NCBI GenBank assembly: GCA_037043455.1
Contig: JAWPHD010001138.1
Coordinates: forward strand, 186,001 to 250,000
From: Cyrtodaria siliqua
Taxonomy: Eukaryota > Mollusca > Bivalvia > Adapedonta > Hiatellidae
Reading direction: 5' to 3'
Length of the DNA: 64,000 nt
Under the pieces are notes generated by a model, which saw nothing but the letters and a program-made list of their open reading frames with translations, searched no databases and had not been told where the DNA came from. This document shows positions 1 through 11,300 of the stretch, piece after piece. Position numbers and translations under genes: made by a program. Position 1 is the stretch's first letter. Every line of letters starts with the position of its first letter.

Positions 1-75
1 AGGTGAATACCTTTCAGACGGACCTTGACCTTGAAGACACTGACATGGGTGTTGGATTCTGCACATTGTCTTGAT
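1..75 (+). repeat. Partial unit of dispersed TGACCTTGACCTTGAAG repeat
   Basis: The window opens inside a repeat carrying 'gaccttgaccttgaag', 'actgacatggg' and 'gtcttgatgagaggag'. The same phrase order (direct TGACCT half-sites, 'tactgacctgg', 'gtcttgttgtggtgaac') recurs at 5995-6260. I recognise this as a tandem-core dispersed element common in bivalve genomes. It is non-coding and truncated by the window edge. Confidence 0.5.
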
Positions 76-579
76 GAGAGGAGTAAATGTTTTGATATCC
101 ACACCCACTCCCAACCCCGGCTACTACGCCTATAATGAAAATTCTGTAATATTCGCAAATTGTTCGTTTTATCCAAACTCAGATTTCGCTCGTATCATCA
201 ATTTTTTCATACATAGGCAGATGTAAGTGATAGCATATTGTAGAAATAGCCTGCTTATCCCAAATCACCATCCAATCGCAAACGCAGAACTTAAATACAC
301 ATTTGCGCGATGGATAGTTTCATGTGATAGCAAGAGGTCATGCCTGTGTCCCACTTCCTTTTAGACAGTCTGGTATTCCAATGGTATTCCAATGCTGCTG
401 TTACCATTTGATGAGTATGCAGATGCCTTTATCATGTTTATAGCAGATAAAAGTATAAAATATATAGCAAGTGTAGGTACATTATAGTTCTGTGTAGTTT
501 GACCTGGAGTTGGACACATAGCTAAACAGTATGATGGTATAGTCTCCATGTTTTACAAGCCTGTGTATATAGCTTGTAC
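76..579. other. No gene seen
   Basis: AT-rich sequence between the window-edge repeat and the first minisatellite. The only open frame (361-549, minus, 62 codons) has no recognisable motif. Nothing else was seen here. Confidence 0.4.
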
Positions 580-1376
580 TGTACATGTGTGTGTCTATAG
601 TATCATGTTGTACATGTGTGCATGTCTATAGTCTCATGTTGTACAAGTATGTGTCTATAGTATCATGTTGTACAGGTGTGTGTGTGTCTAAAGTCTCATA
701 TTGTACAAACTGTATGTGTCTATAGTATCATGTTGTACATGTGTGTGTCTATAGTATCATGTTGTACAGGTGTGTGTCTATAGTCTCATGTTGTACAAGT
801 ATGTGTCCATAGTATCATGTTGTACAGGTGTGTTTGTGTGTCTATAGTATCATGTTGTACAAATATGTGTCTATAGTATCATGTTGTACAGGTGTGTGTG
901 TGTCTATAGGCTCATGTTGTACAATTATGTGTCTATAGTATCATGTTGTACATGTGTGTGTGTCTATAGTCTCATGTTGTACAAGTATGTGTCTATAGTA
1001 TCATGTTGTACAGGTGTGTGTGTGTGTGTCTGTAGTCTCATGTTGTACAGGTGTGTGTGTCTATAGTCTCATGTTGTACAGGTGTGTGTGTCTATAGTCT
1101 CATGTTGTACAAGTATGTGTCTATAGTATCATGTTGAACAGGTCTGTGTGTCTATAGTCTCATGTTGTACAAGTATGTGTCTATAGTATCATGTTGTACA
1201 GGTGTGTGTGTGTCTATAGTATCATGTTGTACAAGTATGTGTCTATAGTCTCATGTTGTACAAGTATGTGTCTATAGTATCATGTTGTTCATGTGTGTGT
1301 GTCTATAGTCTCATGTTGTACAAGTATGTGTCTATAGTCTCATGTTGTACGTGTGTGTGTGTCTATAGTCTCATGT
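580..1376 (+). repeat. 29-37 bp minisatellite, block 1
   Basis: About 26 tandem copies of a unit reading 'gtctatagtctcatgttgta' followed by 'caagtatgt' or 'caggtgtgtgtgt'. Unit length varies with an internal (TG)n run, giving 29 to 37 bp. Two subtypes alternate loosely ('tagtctcatg' against 'tagtatcatg', 'acaagtatgtg' against 'acaggtgtgtg'). Open frames rich in Cys, Val, Tyr and Ser through the array follow from the repeat and should not be called genes. The same family resumes at 4165. Confidence 0.95.
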
Positions 1377-1403
1377 TTACTACGTTATATTAACTGTTTG
1401 GTT

Positions 1404-2551
1404 TTAAGCCATGGTCACATTTACGGTCATGCACGTAGTTGACCGTAGTTCATTTCAAACGTAGTCTGCCGTAGTGTTACTACGGTCAACTAGGTTGAAG
1501 TACGTTCGAAGTAGGTTCAAAATTGGCAAAAAGAGGAATTATAGAAAGTCTAAGAAGGTTGAACTACGTGTAAGTACGGTCAACTACATTCAACTGCGAG
1601 CAAAGTGGCTAGGGTTAACTAGGGTATCACTACGTCTAACTACGAGTAACTACGTTACACTACGTATAAACTACGTCCTAAGTACGCGCAACTACGGTAA
1701 ATTAGGGTCAACTGCGTTAAGCTACGGTAAAACGTTGTGGCTGCGCCTGCGCAGTACGGGTAAGCTACAGTCATTGTGCCTTTGGAAGTTGACGAGCCAA
1801 CATTGCTGATCGCTTATTCTGCCATGCCGCCTAGGAAGAAACGATATTCTTCCAAAACTGCTGCAAACACATGTACAGTGGGTGCTGTAGGTATTAATAA
1901 TGAGGAGCCAGAGAGGATGGAAGAGCCTCAGAAGACTCAGGGGACTGATGCCCAGGAGACACGAGGTACTCATGACGACCCTCCTACTGGGACTTCCAAG
2001 GAGAAGAGGCCTCCCCTCAGGCTGCACTTGGATCAAGAAGAAGTAGTGTTTGAGTTTGTAGAATCCCATCAGGAACTCTACAGCAAGGGGCACCCTGAAT
2101 TCATGAAGACTGGGCACAAACAGGCATTGTGGCAACAGCTTGCTGACACCTAACACCTATGAACATACTTCAAACGTAGTTCAACCCTAGTAGATCCCTA
2201 GTTGACCGTAGTGTTAACCGTATTGTTGATGTGTTTTGGCAGGTACTACGGTCAACTACGGTACACACTACGGTTAAGTAGGGTCAATTACGGTTAACTA
2301 AGGTCAACTACTTTCAAACTACGGACACAGTAGGGTCACAACATCGTAGTTAACCGTAACCAATTTTTGAACATGTTGAAAAATTATGTGCTTACTACGG
2401 GCAAATCATAAGTTCAAACTACGTTCATTACTACGTTAAACTACGGTTATATACGTGTAACTACGTTCAACTACGTTTAATACGTTCAACTACGGCCAAC
2501 TACGGTCATTCCCCACTACGGTCAACTACGTAAGATGTGACCACGGCTTTA
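1404..2551 (+). mobile_element. PIF/Harbinger-like DNA element with TTA duplication
   Basis: The termini are inverted repeats: AGCCATGGTCACAT at 1407 and ATGTGACCACGGCT ending at 2548, one mismatch. They are flanked by TTA at 1404-1406 and 2549-2551, the 3-bp TWA target duplication of PIF/Harbinger transposons. The subterminal 300-400 bp on each side is packed with degenerate copies of 'actacggtcaa' in opposing orientation, so the two ends could fold back on each other. The middle carries a short MADF-domain reading frame (1824-2153), the kind of DNA-binding partner Harbinger elements encode. No transposase is present, so the 1.14-kb element is a non-autonomous deletion derivative. It lies between the two minisatellite blocks. 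Confidence 0.8.
1824..2153 (+). pseudogene. MADF-domain protein fragment of Harbinger element
   Basis: A 109-residue frame from an ATG at 1824. The N-terminus has a basic PPRKKR stretch that could act as a nuclear localisation signal, followed by a polar Glu/Thr-rich linker. Residues about 70-109 read LDQEEVVFEFVESHQELYSK and then GHPEFMKTGHKQALWQQLAD. The E-F-V-E, L-Y, H-P-E-F and W-Q-Q-L-A spacing matches the first half of the MADF (Myb/SANT-like) fold. The stop at 2151-2153 falls right after the W..LA motif, so the second half of the domain is missing. No splice donor is evident at the break. In PIF/Harbinger transposons the Myb/MADF-like protein binds the termini and helps import the transposase; here it is a truncated relic. 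An upstream GTG-started extension to 1776 is less likely to be used. Confidence 0.65.
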
Positions 2552-2563
2552 GTCAGACTGAAT

Positions 2564-3885
2564 ATCTGATATCTGTATTTATGATATATATATACTATAT
2601 CACACGCTATCTTATCTCTCAAAGCTATATCTAGCCGAGTCCTTCCGGTCCAGTTCCCGGCACTAACACTTCACTCCCGCGTTATATTGCAATCCCGTCC
2701 TTAGCGGTTGCTCTTCGTCCCGGTACCACACACACTTCCCGTGACGTAATCCACACGCGACGCCCACTCGCACGATCCTCTCCGGCCATGGCCCAAGTCC
2801 CGGTATTACACATCCGGTGACGTTATCTGCGTAACCAGGCCCTCTTGCCTAGCGTCTCCGTGGCTACCGTCTGGTCTATTGACCAAATGGCGAATGATGT
2901 CGTTCCCACGTCTTATGACTGCGTTCCCAACCGACGACCTCGTAGACCACGCTCCCGACGATACGCTCTACATGCTCTACGCTCTTGGCGTATACGGCTA
3001 CAAAATATATACCCAGTCTTACAATGTTATCATAACATGTATTTTATAATAGCGCTAAGGTATCACCATACCTAATACTGATTGCAAAGCAATCTTTATT
3101 CAGAATGAATAAACCCGAATTATAAACCTTCTTCGCCTAGACATTATGCTAAACTTTAACAAAACGTGTGAAACAATTACAGATGTAATTTATCGACAAT
3201 GAAATCTCACATTTCTAAATGTAACGCAAAACTTCCAACATAATAATTCAATCATAGACTAAATGAATAATTGGTTTTACATCTCGTTAACACATTATAG
3301 GCTATAATGGTACAGTGACCTCGAGAGTGATTGAATAATAATGACAATATGAAAACCAACCTCAGAGAGATTATACTGCACAATAAACAATAACCGTTTA
3401 TGCAATAATGTAATGACAGTTAGAATCCTCCGTAGAAAAGTACCTACAATCTGAATCGCGTATTCCATTTACTATCTACAGAACAACTGGCATTATCAAC
3501 AATGTAAATATATGCCCCAATAATCTTATCAAACAATACTTTCTAAAATATTCTGACGTTTGAAAACGTACCAGAATTAAAGACACTAACCTGCTAACTA
3601 TCTATAGCTTTTACCGGCAGATATTTACTTCAGAACAACAATTTAATTATGACAATAATTTACAACAAATAAAATAGATTTGACTTACCCTTTGCCGTAT
3701 TAATATTGGCCACTGACTATTCTGGATAATGGCTTGCGATCCTGTGACAAGTTCTTACGATTTCGACACCCATATATACAGTCTCTACACGGATACCTGG
3801 TGAAACACGCCCTCCATGCAAATGTCATGTTACTCGGACTGCTCGGACTGCACGTAGTGTCGCAATAAGAATTCTATACATTTAT
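2564..3885. repeat. Old dispersed repeat, copy A
   Basis: Collinear with 30490-33035. Shared landmarks in order are 'gaatatctg', 'tcccggcactaa', two 'ccggtgacgt' motifs, 'ccctcttgcctagcgtctc', 'cgtagaccacgctcccgac', 'ctacaaaatatatac', 'ctgaatcgcgtattccattta', 'acaactggcatta' and 'aacacgcc.tcca.'. The GC-rich 2640-3010 part gives an Arg-rich open frame (2845-3075) with a counterpart in copy B, but indels break it and I do not think it codes. Near 3686 the minus strand has a donor-like GGGTAAGTC, and copy B has GGGTGAGCC at the matching place. The family was not identified. Confidence 0.7.
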
Positions 3886-4164
3886 TAGGCCCGTACTGGT
3901 AAATACTGGCAAATTTACTCATAATACAAAGCTTGTAAAATCATAACTTTCTTAATAGTTGATGGATTTTGATGAAATAAACGTCAAAACAACATATTCT
4001 TTATCAACAGAATGAATCTAGTAAAATATCATTTATTAGATATAGGCATCGATTAAAAGTGATGCGCTTGGCAAAAATCTACCAAAATTCCTATTCAAAA
4101 TCAGGGAAAATGAGGCCCCGACAAACACAGTTAAAAGCTCTAAGTAAATATGCCCTCATTTTGT

Positions 4165-5212
4165 TACAGTGTGTCTATAGTCTCATGTTGTACAGGTGTG
4201 TGTGTCTATAGTCTCATGTTGTACATGTGTGTGTGTCTATAGTCTCATGTTGTACAAGTATGTGTCTATAGTATCATGTTGTACAGGTGTGTGTGTGTCT
4301 AAAGTATCATGTTGTACAAACTGTATGTGTCTATAGTATCATGTTATACATGTGTGTGTGTCTATAGTCTAATGTTGTACAAGTATGTGTCTATAGTATC
4401 ATGTTGTACAGGTGTGTGTGTCTATAGTATCATGTTGTACAGGTGTGTGTGTGTGTGTCTATAGTATCATGTTGTACAAGTATGTGTCTATAGTATCATG
4501 TTGTACAGGTGTGTGTGTCTATAGTCTCATATTGTACAAGTATGTGTCTATAGTCTCATGTTGTACATGTGTGTGTGTCTATAGTATCATGTTGTACAGG
4601 TGTGTGTGTCTATAGTCTCATGTTGTACTGGTGTAGTGTGTCTATAGTCTCATATTGTACATGTGTGTGTGTGTCTATAGTCTCATGGTGTACATGTGTG
4701 TGTGTGTCTATAGTCTCATGTTGTACAGGTGTGTGTGTGTCTATAGTCTCATGTTGTACATGTGTGTGTGTCTATAGTATCATGTTGTACATGTGTGTGT
4801 CTATAGTATCATGTTGTACATGTGTGTGTGTCTATAGTATCATGTTGTATACAGGTGTGTGTGTGTGTCTATAGTATCATGTTGTACAGGTATGTGTGTG
4901 TGTCTATAGTCTCATGTTGTGCAATTATGTGTCTATAGTATCATGTTGTACATGTGTGTGTATCTATAGTCTCATATTGTACAAGTATGTGTCTATAGTC
5001 TCATGTTGTACATGTGTGTGTGTCTATAGTAACATGTTGTATACAGGTGTGTGTGTCTATAGTCTCATGTTGTACAGGTGTGTGTGTCTATAGTCTCATG
5101 TTGTACATATATGTGTGTACAAGTCTCATGTTGTACTTGTGTGTGTCTATATTCTCAGTTGTACATGTGCGTGTCTATAGTCTCAGAATGTACTGTAGTG
5201 TGTGTATATTTT
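4165..5212 (+). repeat. 29-37 bp minisatellite, block 2
   Basis: About 34 units of the same family as 580-1376, with the same two subtypes and variable TG tract. The end degenerates near 5150-5212 ('ctatattctcagttgtac'). The two blocks are separated by 2.8 kb containing the Harbinger element and dispersed repeat copy A, so they may be halves of one array split by insertion. The Cys/Val-rich frames here are not genes. Confidence 0.95.
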
Positions 5213-5994
5213 TGAGAATATGACATCACAGTGAAATATGGTCATTACAACACTTATATATGACAACTCCACATAACATTCAAATAGGTTTATAAGTGAA
5301 AAGATACTAAGCTTATTTAATATGTTATAAATGACGGAAAAAAAATGTATATGTTTAGAAAATCCTTGTGAAATGTTTGATCACTAGTTAACATAAATTA
5401 TGTATAGTGCAGTATATAGTTATATTTGATTGGGGCTCTAAGTAGTTTTAACTGTACCTTCAACTACATGTCCTTGTTATCTACATGTCCTTGTTATGGC
5501 AATTGAAAAGTATGAGCTAATTCATCTGTGGGGACTGAGAAACAACATCTGTAATTACAAAAATATTTTTTTTTTATCAACTACAAGTTCAATAATCATA
5601 ATGATCATTCATTCCTTAAAGTGAAAGTGTTTTTATATAGGAATTATTCATTTAATGATGATTATTTGTTCTTTCCACTGGTTACACAGGTGTGTGTGTC
5701 CGTATGAAAATGCTCACACCCATGTACATTTGTGTCTGAATTCTTAAAATATGTTATAAAAAGAAATGTCACTGTTAAGTGACAAACGACCCGAAGTGGT
5801 TTGTGAATATATGAACAATATGTTTATGCACACAGCTCAAAATGTAACGACATCACAAGTTTGAACCATGTTTATACATATTCATGGGCATAATGGTAAG
5901 ATCAGGTAAAAGTTCAGCAAAACTGAAAGGTGATCGAAGATAAAGTCATACACAAAACCAAACCAATATGACTTCATTCAAATATAGGATCATA
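5213..5994. other. No gene seen
   Basis: AT-rich sequence with no open frame of note and no repeat with another copy in this window. Short poly-A and poly-T runs only. Confidence 0.4.
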
Positions 5995-6260
5995 AGGCAT
6001 ATTCTAAGTGTGACCTTTACCTTGAAGCTACTGACCTGGATTTTGCTCGCGACACATAGTCTTGTTGTGGTGAACACTTCTGCCAAGTTATTTAAAAATC
6101 CATGAATGTCCGAATTATTTACCGCACATGAAATATGGACACAAAATAACTTCTTTTTGACCTTTGCCCTATAAGTGTGACCTTGACCTTGAAGCTACTA
6201 AACTGGATTTTATTTGTGACATGTCATCTTGTTGTGATGAACACTTCGGACTAGTGGGTT
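5995..6260 (+). repeat. Two ~185-bp units of TGACCTTGACC repeat
   Basis: Units begin near 5995 ('aagtgtgacctttaccttgaa') and 6174 ('aagtgtgaccttgaccttga'). Both continue 'gctact.a.ctggatttt', 'gtcttgttgtg.tgaacactt'. The reverse complement carries TCAAGGTCA, the textbook NR5A/ERR-type nuclear receptor site. Same family as 1-75. Confidence 0.7.
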
Positions 6261-7820
6261 AATTCAAAGATTTTCCAAGTATAGAATTTGATCAATGGCT
6301 TTGGCAAAATAGATTTATTAACATTGTGGTTACCATGGTTTGATTTATACATGTGAACCATGTTAGTTATACATCTTATTCTCGGATATAATCCGAGAAA
6401 ACCCCTTGTATAGGTTGTGTGCGGTGGAGTGGGGTCAGAATATAGTGTGTCCAGGGGTGTAGCGGGGGGGGGGGGGGGGGGTTAAATCCGAGAATACCCA
6501 TTCTATAGGGGGTAGTGACTGTGCGGGCTAGGGGTTGATATCTTAGTTGTTCAGGGGGTGTTAAATCAGAAAAGAAATCTATAGGTTGTCCATTGGTGTG
6601 TCAAAGAATAGTTTGTCCAGTGGGGTAGCCTCCAGGGGATGTTTTTTATATTTGAGGTGTCCGGGGGGGGGGGGGGGTGGGGGTGTTAGGATGGTTTGTC
6701 CAGGAAGCGGGGGTGAATGAATGAGGTTAAAACACATTCTATAGGGGTGGGAGGCGGATATTTTCTGGAACAGCCCGTTGTCATTGATGAAATTTCCACA
6801 AGTGACCAGGATACAAATGCAAAAAAAACACCTGAATTTCAGGAGAAATTGCCAACATTAAGGGTGCCCTCTGGTGAATATCAGAACAGTAAGAATTTTT
6901 AATTTCCCTGTTTTTTATGAAGATTAACATATTACTAGTTAGTTTCTGGAAAAATAATGATGGGTCGGTGATTTAACTTTTTCGCAAAATTAATCTTTAG
7001 TAATACACTCTCATAGTGCGGTTTTTAATTCTGAATCAGCTGCAAATTGTGTATGGCAACTTACATGTGTGTAGTGTGGTTTGCAGAACAGGTATCGATT
7101 TTCCGTCTTTTTTAATGTAATAGATCATATTTTAGGACGAAAAATTAAGGGTTGGGGTATTTTTATCACCATCTGAAAAATTAGTACATCCCTTGTCATT
7201 ACCCCACCCAGTTTACTATAAATTGCATTTTTAAATTTGTGATCCATAAATTTTTCATGATAAAGGAACAGATAACTTTTTGAGATATTTTGTCTACAGT
7301 ATATACAAGACCTGAGTATCAGAATAAAAAAAATAATTGGGGGTCGGTGGGCATATAAGAAAGATATTCAATAAAAACTGAGAAAAAAATGTGCTTTTTT
7401 AGATTTCGACGAGCTCTGACATATAACGGCATAGGTCTGTAACAAATAATAGGAAAATACTTTTTATTCCTGTCTCTGTATATGCTAATACATGTCTTTG
7501 TAATAAAGTTTAAATTAAGTGAATATCTTAAATGGTTTTACAGAAATACCATCTTTTGTACCCCTACCCCCCATTTTGGCTTATGTTAAAAATTGTCAAT
7601 TTTGGGCACAACATGTGAGGTCCAAAAAAAATTCTAATTTTTTTTAATTTTTTTTGCACTTAAATATCCCTATTGGGCATAAGTTTGTTACTGTATAATT
7701 ATTTTTTCCAGTTTTATTATAATTTTTGAAATATAACAAATGTAAATTTCCGGAAGTGCAAAAATCCAAAACCTCAGCAGTGGCCACCCTTAACTGCGGA
7801 AACATGTTTTCAAGCGTGAT
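6261..7820. other. Non-coding stretch with poly-G tracts
   Basis: There is a small perfect hairpin at 6379-6399 (TTCTCGGAT/ATCCGAGAA), an 18-G run at 6464-6481 and a 15-G run at 6663-6677 followed by further G blocks. These favour polymerase slippage and quadruplex formation. The rest is AT-rich. Short frames (6717-6902 plus, 7644-7859 minus) show no motif, although the latter lies where further exons of the 7826-7941 gene would be expected. Confidence 0.5.
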
Positions 7821-7825
7821 TTTAC

Positions 7826-7941
7826 CTTTTTGAAACAAAAGAAGTTCCCAGGGTATCAATACAGCACGTATTATGCAAATAATCGCGTAAATGCTTTACA
7901 TATGAGTCGCCGATAACGAGAAAGTCGCTAGAGGCAGCCAT
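7826..7941 (-). CDS. Candidate first coding exon, SGNH/GDS-like protein
   Basis: Minus-strand ATG at 7941-7939 sits in a strong Kozak-like context (CCAAGATGGC), which also matches the YY1-type start-site motif. The exon encodes MAASSDFLVIGDSYVKHLRD and continues YLHNTCC...GTSFVSK. FLVIGDSYV is a hydrophobic strand followed by Gly-Asp-Ser, as in block I of SGNH-hydrolase-like folds, where the Ser is the nucleophile. The frame runs directly into AAAAG|GTAAAA, a good splice donor (GT at 7825-7824), so the annotated end is a donor and not a stop. Downstream exons would lie at lower coordinates; an AG preceded by 'tgtttccgc' near 7790 is a possible acceptor, but no continuing domain was recognised. 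It may be a real exon or a fragment of a repeated gene. Function beyond the GDS motif is inference. Confidence 0.4.
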
Positions 7942-8138
7942 CTTGGATGAAATATAAGATCCGAAGCATCCCGGGTGAGATTGCACAGATCCGAAGCATC
8001 CGGATGAGATTGTACAGCTGTAGATTGATGCTTCGATATCAAATGGCGTCGTTTTGCGCTGAAGTGTAATCTCTATCACCCAGCCGCATGCCCTCCTTTT
8101 CTGAGCGACGCAGATTGCGTACGTCTGGGTGACAGAGA

Positions 8139-8345
8139 CTAGCTGAAGTGTCGTCTTTTCGTCTTTTCGCGTGGCGTTCTGTCGTCTTTTCGCGTGGCGT
8201 TCTGTCGTCTTTTCGCCCATGAAATGGCGTTTTTTCGTTCTGTCGTTCTGTTGTCTTTTCATTATGTCGTCTTTTCGTCCTGTCGTCTTTTCGTTCTGTC
8301 GACATTTCGGGGGCGAAATAACGAAAAGACGAAAAGACGACAATG
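8139..8345 (+). repeat. GTCTTTTCG-type short tandem repeat
   Basis: Degenerate tandem copies of 'tgtcgtcttttcg' and 'cgcgtggcgttctgtcgtct' (an exact 22-bp duplication near 8165-8210). The reverse complement ends as 'gaaaagacgaaaagacgac'. Overlapping frames on both strands come from the repeat. Confidence 0.8.
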
Positions 8346-11300
8346 GCAGAAATCAGCTACCATAGCCCGTGGACTCCGTCGTAGTCCTTATATATCAATA
8401 TATGGGAGTCCAGTGGTCTCTGACATAGACCCTATATCATTATTATATATGTAGGAGGTGCGTACATTATATTGGAGGCCCGTGGACTGACATAGTCCTC
8501 ATAGCATTATCTTAGAGGACTCCAACATAGTCATTATATCGTTATATTGGAGGCCGGTGAACTCCTACAGACCTCATGGCACTATCTTAGAGACCCGTGG
8601 ACTCGATATAGTCCTTTTATCCTTATATAGGAGGCCATCGGACTCTGATATAGTCCTCATTTAAAGGCCCGTGAACTCCGACATAATCCTTATATCCTTT
8701 TATTGGAGGCCCATGGACGCTTACATTGTCCTCATAGCATTATCTTAGAGGCAGAAGGATTCCGACATAGTCCTTTTGTCATGATATTGGAGACACGTGG
8801 ACACTGACACGTATACACCTCATATCATTACATTAGAGGCCCTGGACTGTTGACATAGTCCTTAGAAGCCCGTTGACTCTTACATAGTCCTCATAACATT
8901 ATCTTTAAGAGGTCCGTGGACTCCCACATAGTCCTTATATCATTATATTGGAGGCCCGGTGACTCTGACATGGTCCTCATAGCATTGTCTTAGAGACCCG
9001 TTGACTCTGACATAGTCCTTATATCATTATATTGGAGGCTCGTGGACTCCCACATAGTCGTTATATCGTTATCTTAGAGGCCTGCGGACTCTGACATCGA
9101 CCTCATATCATTAACTTAGAGGCCCGCGGACCGCGACATAGTCCTTATATCATTATATTGCAGGCCCTTGGACTCTGACATAGATTTCAATATCATTATC
9201 TTAGAGGCCCGTGGAATCTGACATAGTCCTCAGAGCATTATATTAGAGGCCTGTGGACTCAGACATAGTCCTTATATCATTATCTTAGAAGCCCGAGGAC
9301 TCCCACAGTCCTTATATCATTATCTTAGAGGCCTGTGGACCCTGACATAGTCCTCATAGCATTATTTTAGAGGCCCGTGGACTCCGACATAGTCCTTATA
9401 TCATTATATTGGAGGCCGGTGGACTCTGACATAGAATCAATAACATTATCTTAGAGGCCCGTGGCCTCCGACATCGTCCTTATATCATTATCTTAGAGGA
9501 CCGTGATCTGACATAGTCCTCCTAGCAATATCTAAGAGGCCCGTGGGCTCCTACATAGTCCTTATATCATTATATTGGAGGCCAGTGGAATCTGACACAG
9601 TCCTCACAGAATTGTCTTAGTGGCACGTGTTTTCTTACATAGTCATTATATCATTATATTGGAGGCCCGTGGACTCTGACATAGTCCTCTCAGAATTGTC
9701 CTAGTGGCCCGTGTTCTCTGACATAGTCCTTATATCATTATCTTAGAGGCCCGTGAACTCCGACATAGTTCTTATATCAATATATTGGAGGCCCGTGGAC
9801 TCTAACATAGTCCATATATCATTATCTTAGAGGCCCGTGGCCTCTGACATAGTCCTCATAGAACTGTCTTAGAGGCAGCGGACTCTGACATCGATCTCAT
9901 ATCATTATCTTAGAGGCCCTGGACTCCGACATAGCACATGGACTCCTACATTGTATTTATATCATTATGTTGGAGGCCCTTGGACTTTGACATAGTCCTC
10001 ATAGCATTAGCTTAGAGGCCCGCGGACTCCCACATAGTCCTTATATCATTATCTTAGAGGCCTGTGGACTCTGACATAGTACTCATAGTACTATCTTAGA
10101 GGCCCGTGGACTCCGACATAGTCCTTATATCATTATATTGGAAGCTCGTGGACTATGACATAGAGTTCATAACATTATCTTAGAGGCCTTTGGACTCCGA
10201 CATAGTCCTTATATCATTATCTTAGAGGACCGTGAACTCTGACATAGTCCTCATAGCATTATCTTAGAGACCGTGGACTCTGACATATTCCTCATATCTT
10301 TATCTTAGAGGCACATGGACTCCCACATAGTCCTTATATCATAAACTTAGAGGCCCGTGGACACTAACATATTCCTCATATCATTATCTTAAAGGCCCAT
10401 GGACTCCCACATAGTCCTTATATCATAATCTTAGAGGCCCAAGGACTCTAACATATTCCTCATATCATTATCTTAGAGGCAAATGGACACCCACATAGTC
10501 CTTATATCATTAACCTTGAGGCCCGTGGACTCTGAAATAGTCATTATATCATTATATTGTAAGCCCGTGGACTCTGACATAGTCCTCTCAGAATTGTCCT
10601 AGTGGCCCGTGTTCTCTGACATAGTCCTTATATCATTATGTTATAGGCCCGTGGACTCCGACATAGTTCTTATATCATTATATTGGAGGCCAGTGGACTC
10701 TAACATAGTCCATATATCATTATCTTAGAGGCCCGTGGCCTCTGACATAATCCTCATAGAACTGTCTTAGAGGCAGTGGACTCTGACATAGATCTCATAT
10801 CATTATCACAGAGGCCCTGGACTCCGACATAGTCTTATATCATTATGTTGGAAGCCCGTGGACTCCTACATCGTATTTATATCATTATGTTGGAGGCCCT
10901 TGGACTCTGACATAGTCCTCATAGCATTAGCTTAGAGGCCCGCGGACTCCCACATAGTCCTTATATCATTATCTTAGAGGCCTGTGGACTCTGACATAGT
11001 CCTCATAGCATTATCTTAGAGGCCCGTGGACTCCGACATAGTCCTTATATCATTATATTGGAAGCCTGTGGACTCTGACATAGACTTCATAACATTATCT
11101 TAGAGGCCTGTGGACTCTTACATAGTCCTTATATCATTATCTTAGAGGACCGTGAACTCTGACATAGTCCTCATAACATTATCTTAGAGGCCCGTGGGCT
11201 CCTACATAGTCCTTATATCATTATCTTAGAGGCCTGTGGACTCTGACATATTCCTCATATCTTTATCTTAGAGGCATATTGGACTCCCACATAGTCCTTA

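Noticed and set aside
881..1066. Cys/Val/Tyr-rich frames in the first minisatellite (also 4412-5223)
   Set aside because: They are direct translations of the 29-37 bp repeat; frames open and close with TG-tract length.
1722..2156. 144-codon minus-strand frame opposite the MADF fragment
   Set aside because: Antisense shadow of the plus-strand MADF sequence with no domain of its own.
2845..3075. Arg-rich frame in repeat copy A and its counterpart at 30811
   Set aside because: The two copies differ by frame-breaking indels and no protein motif is present.
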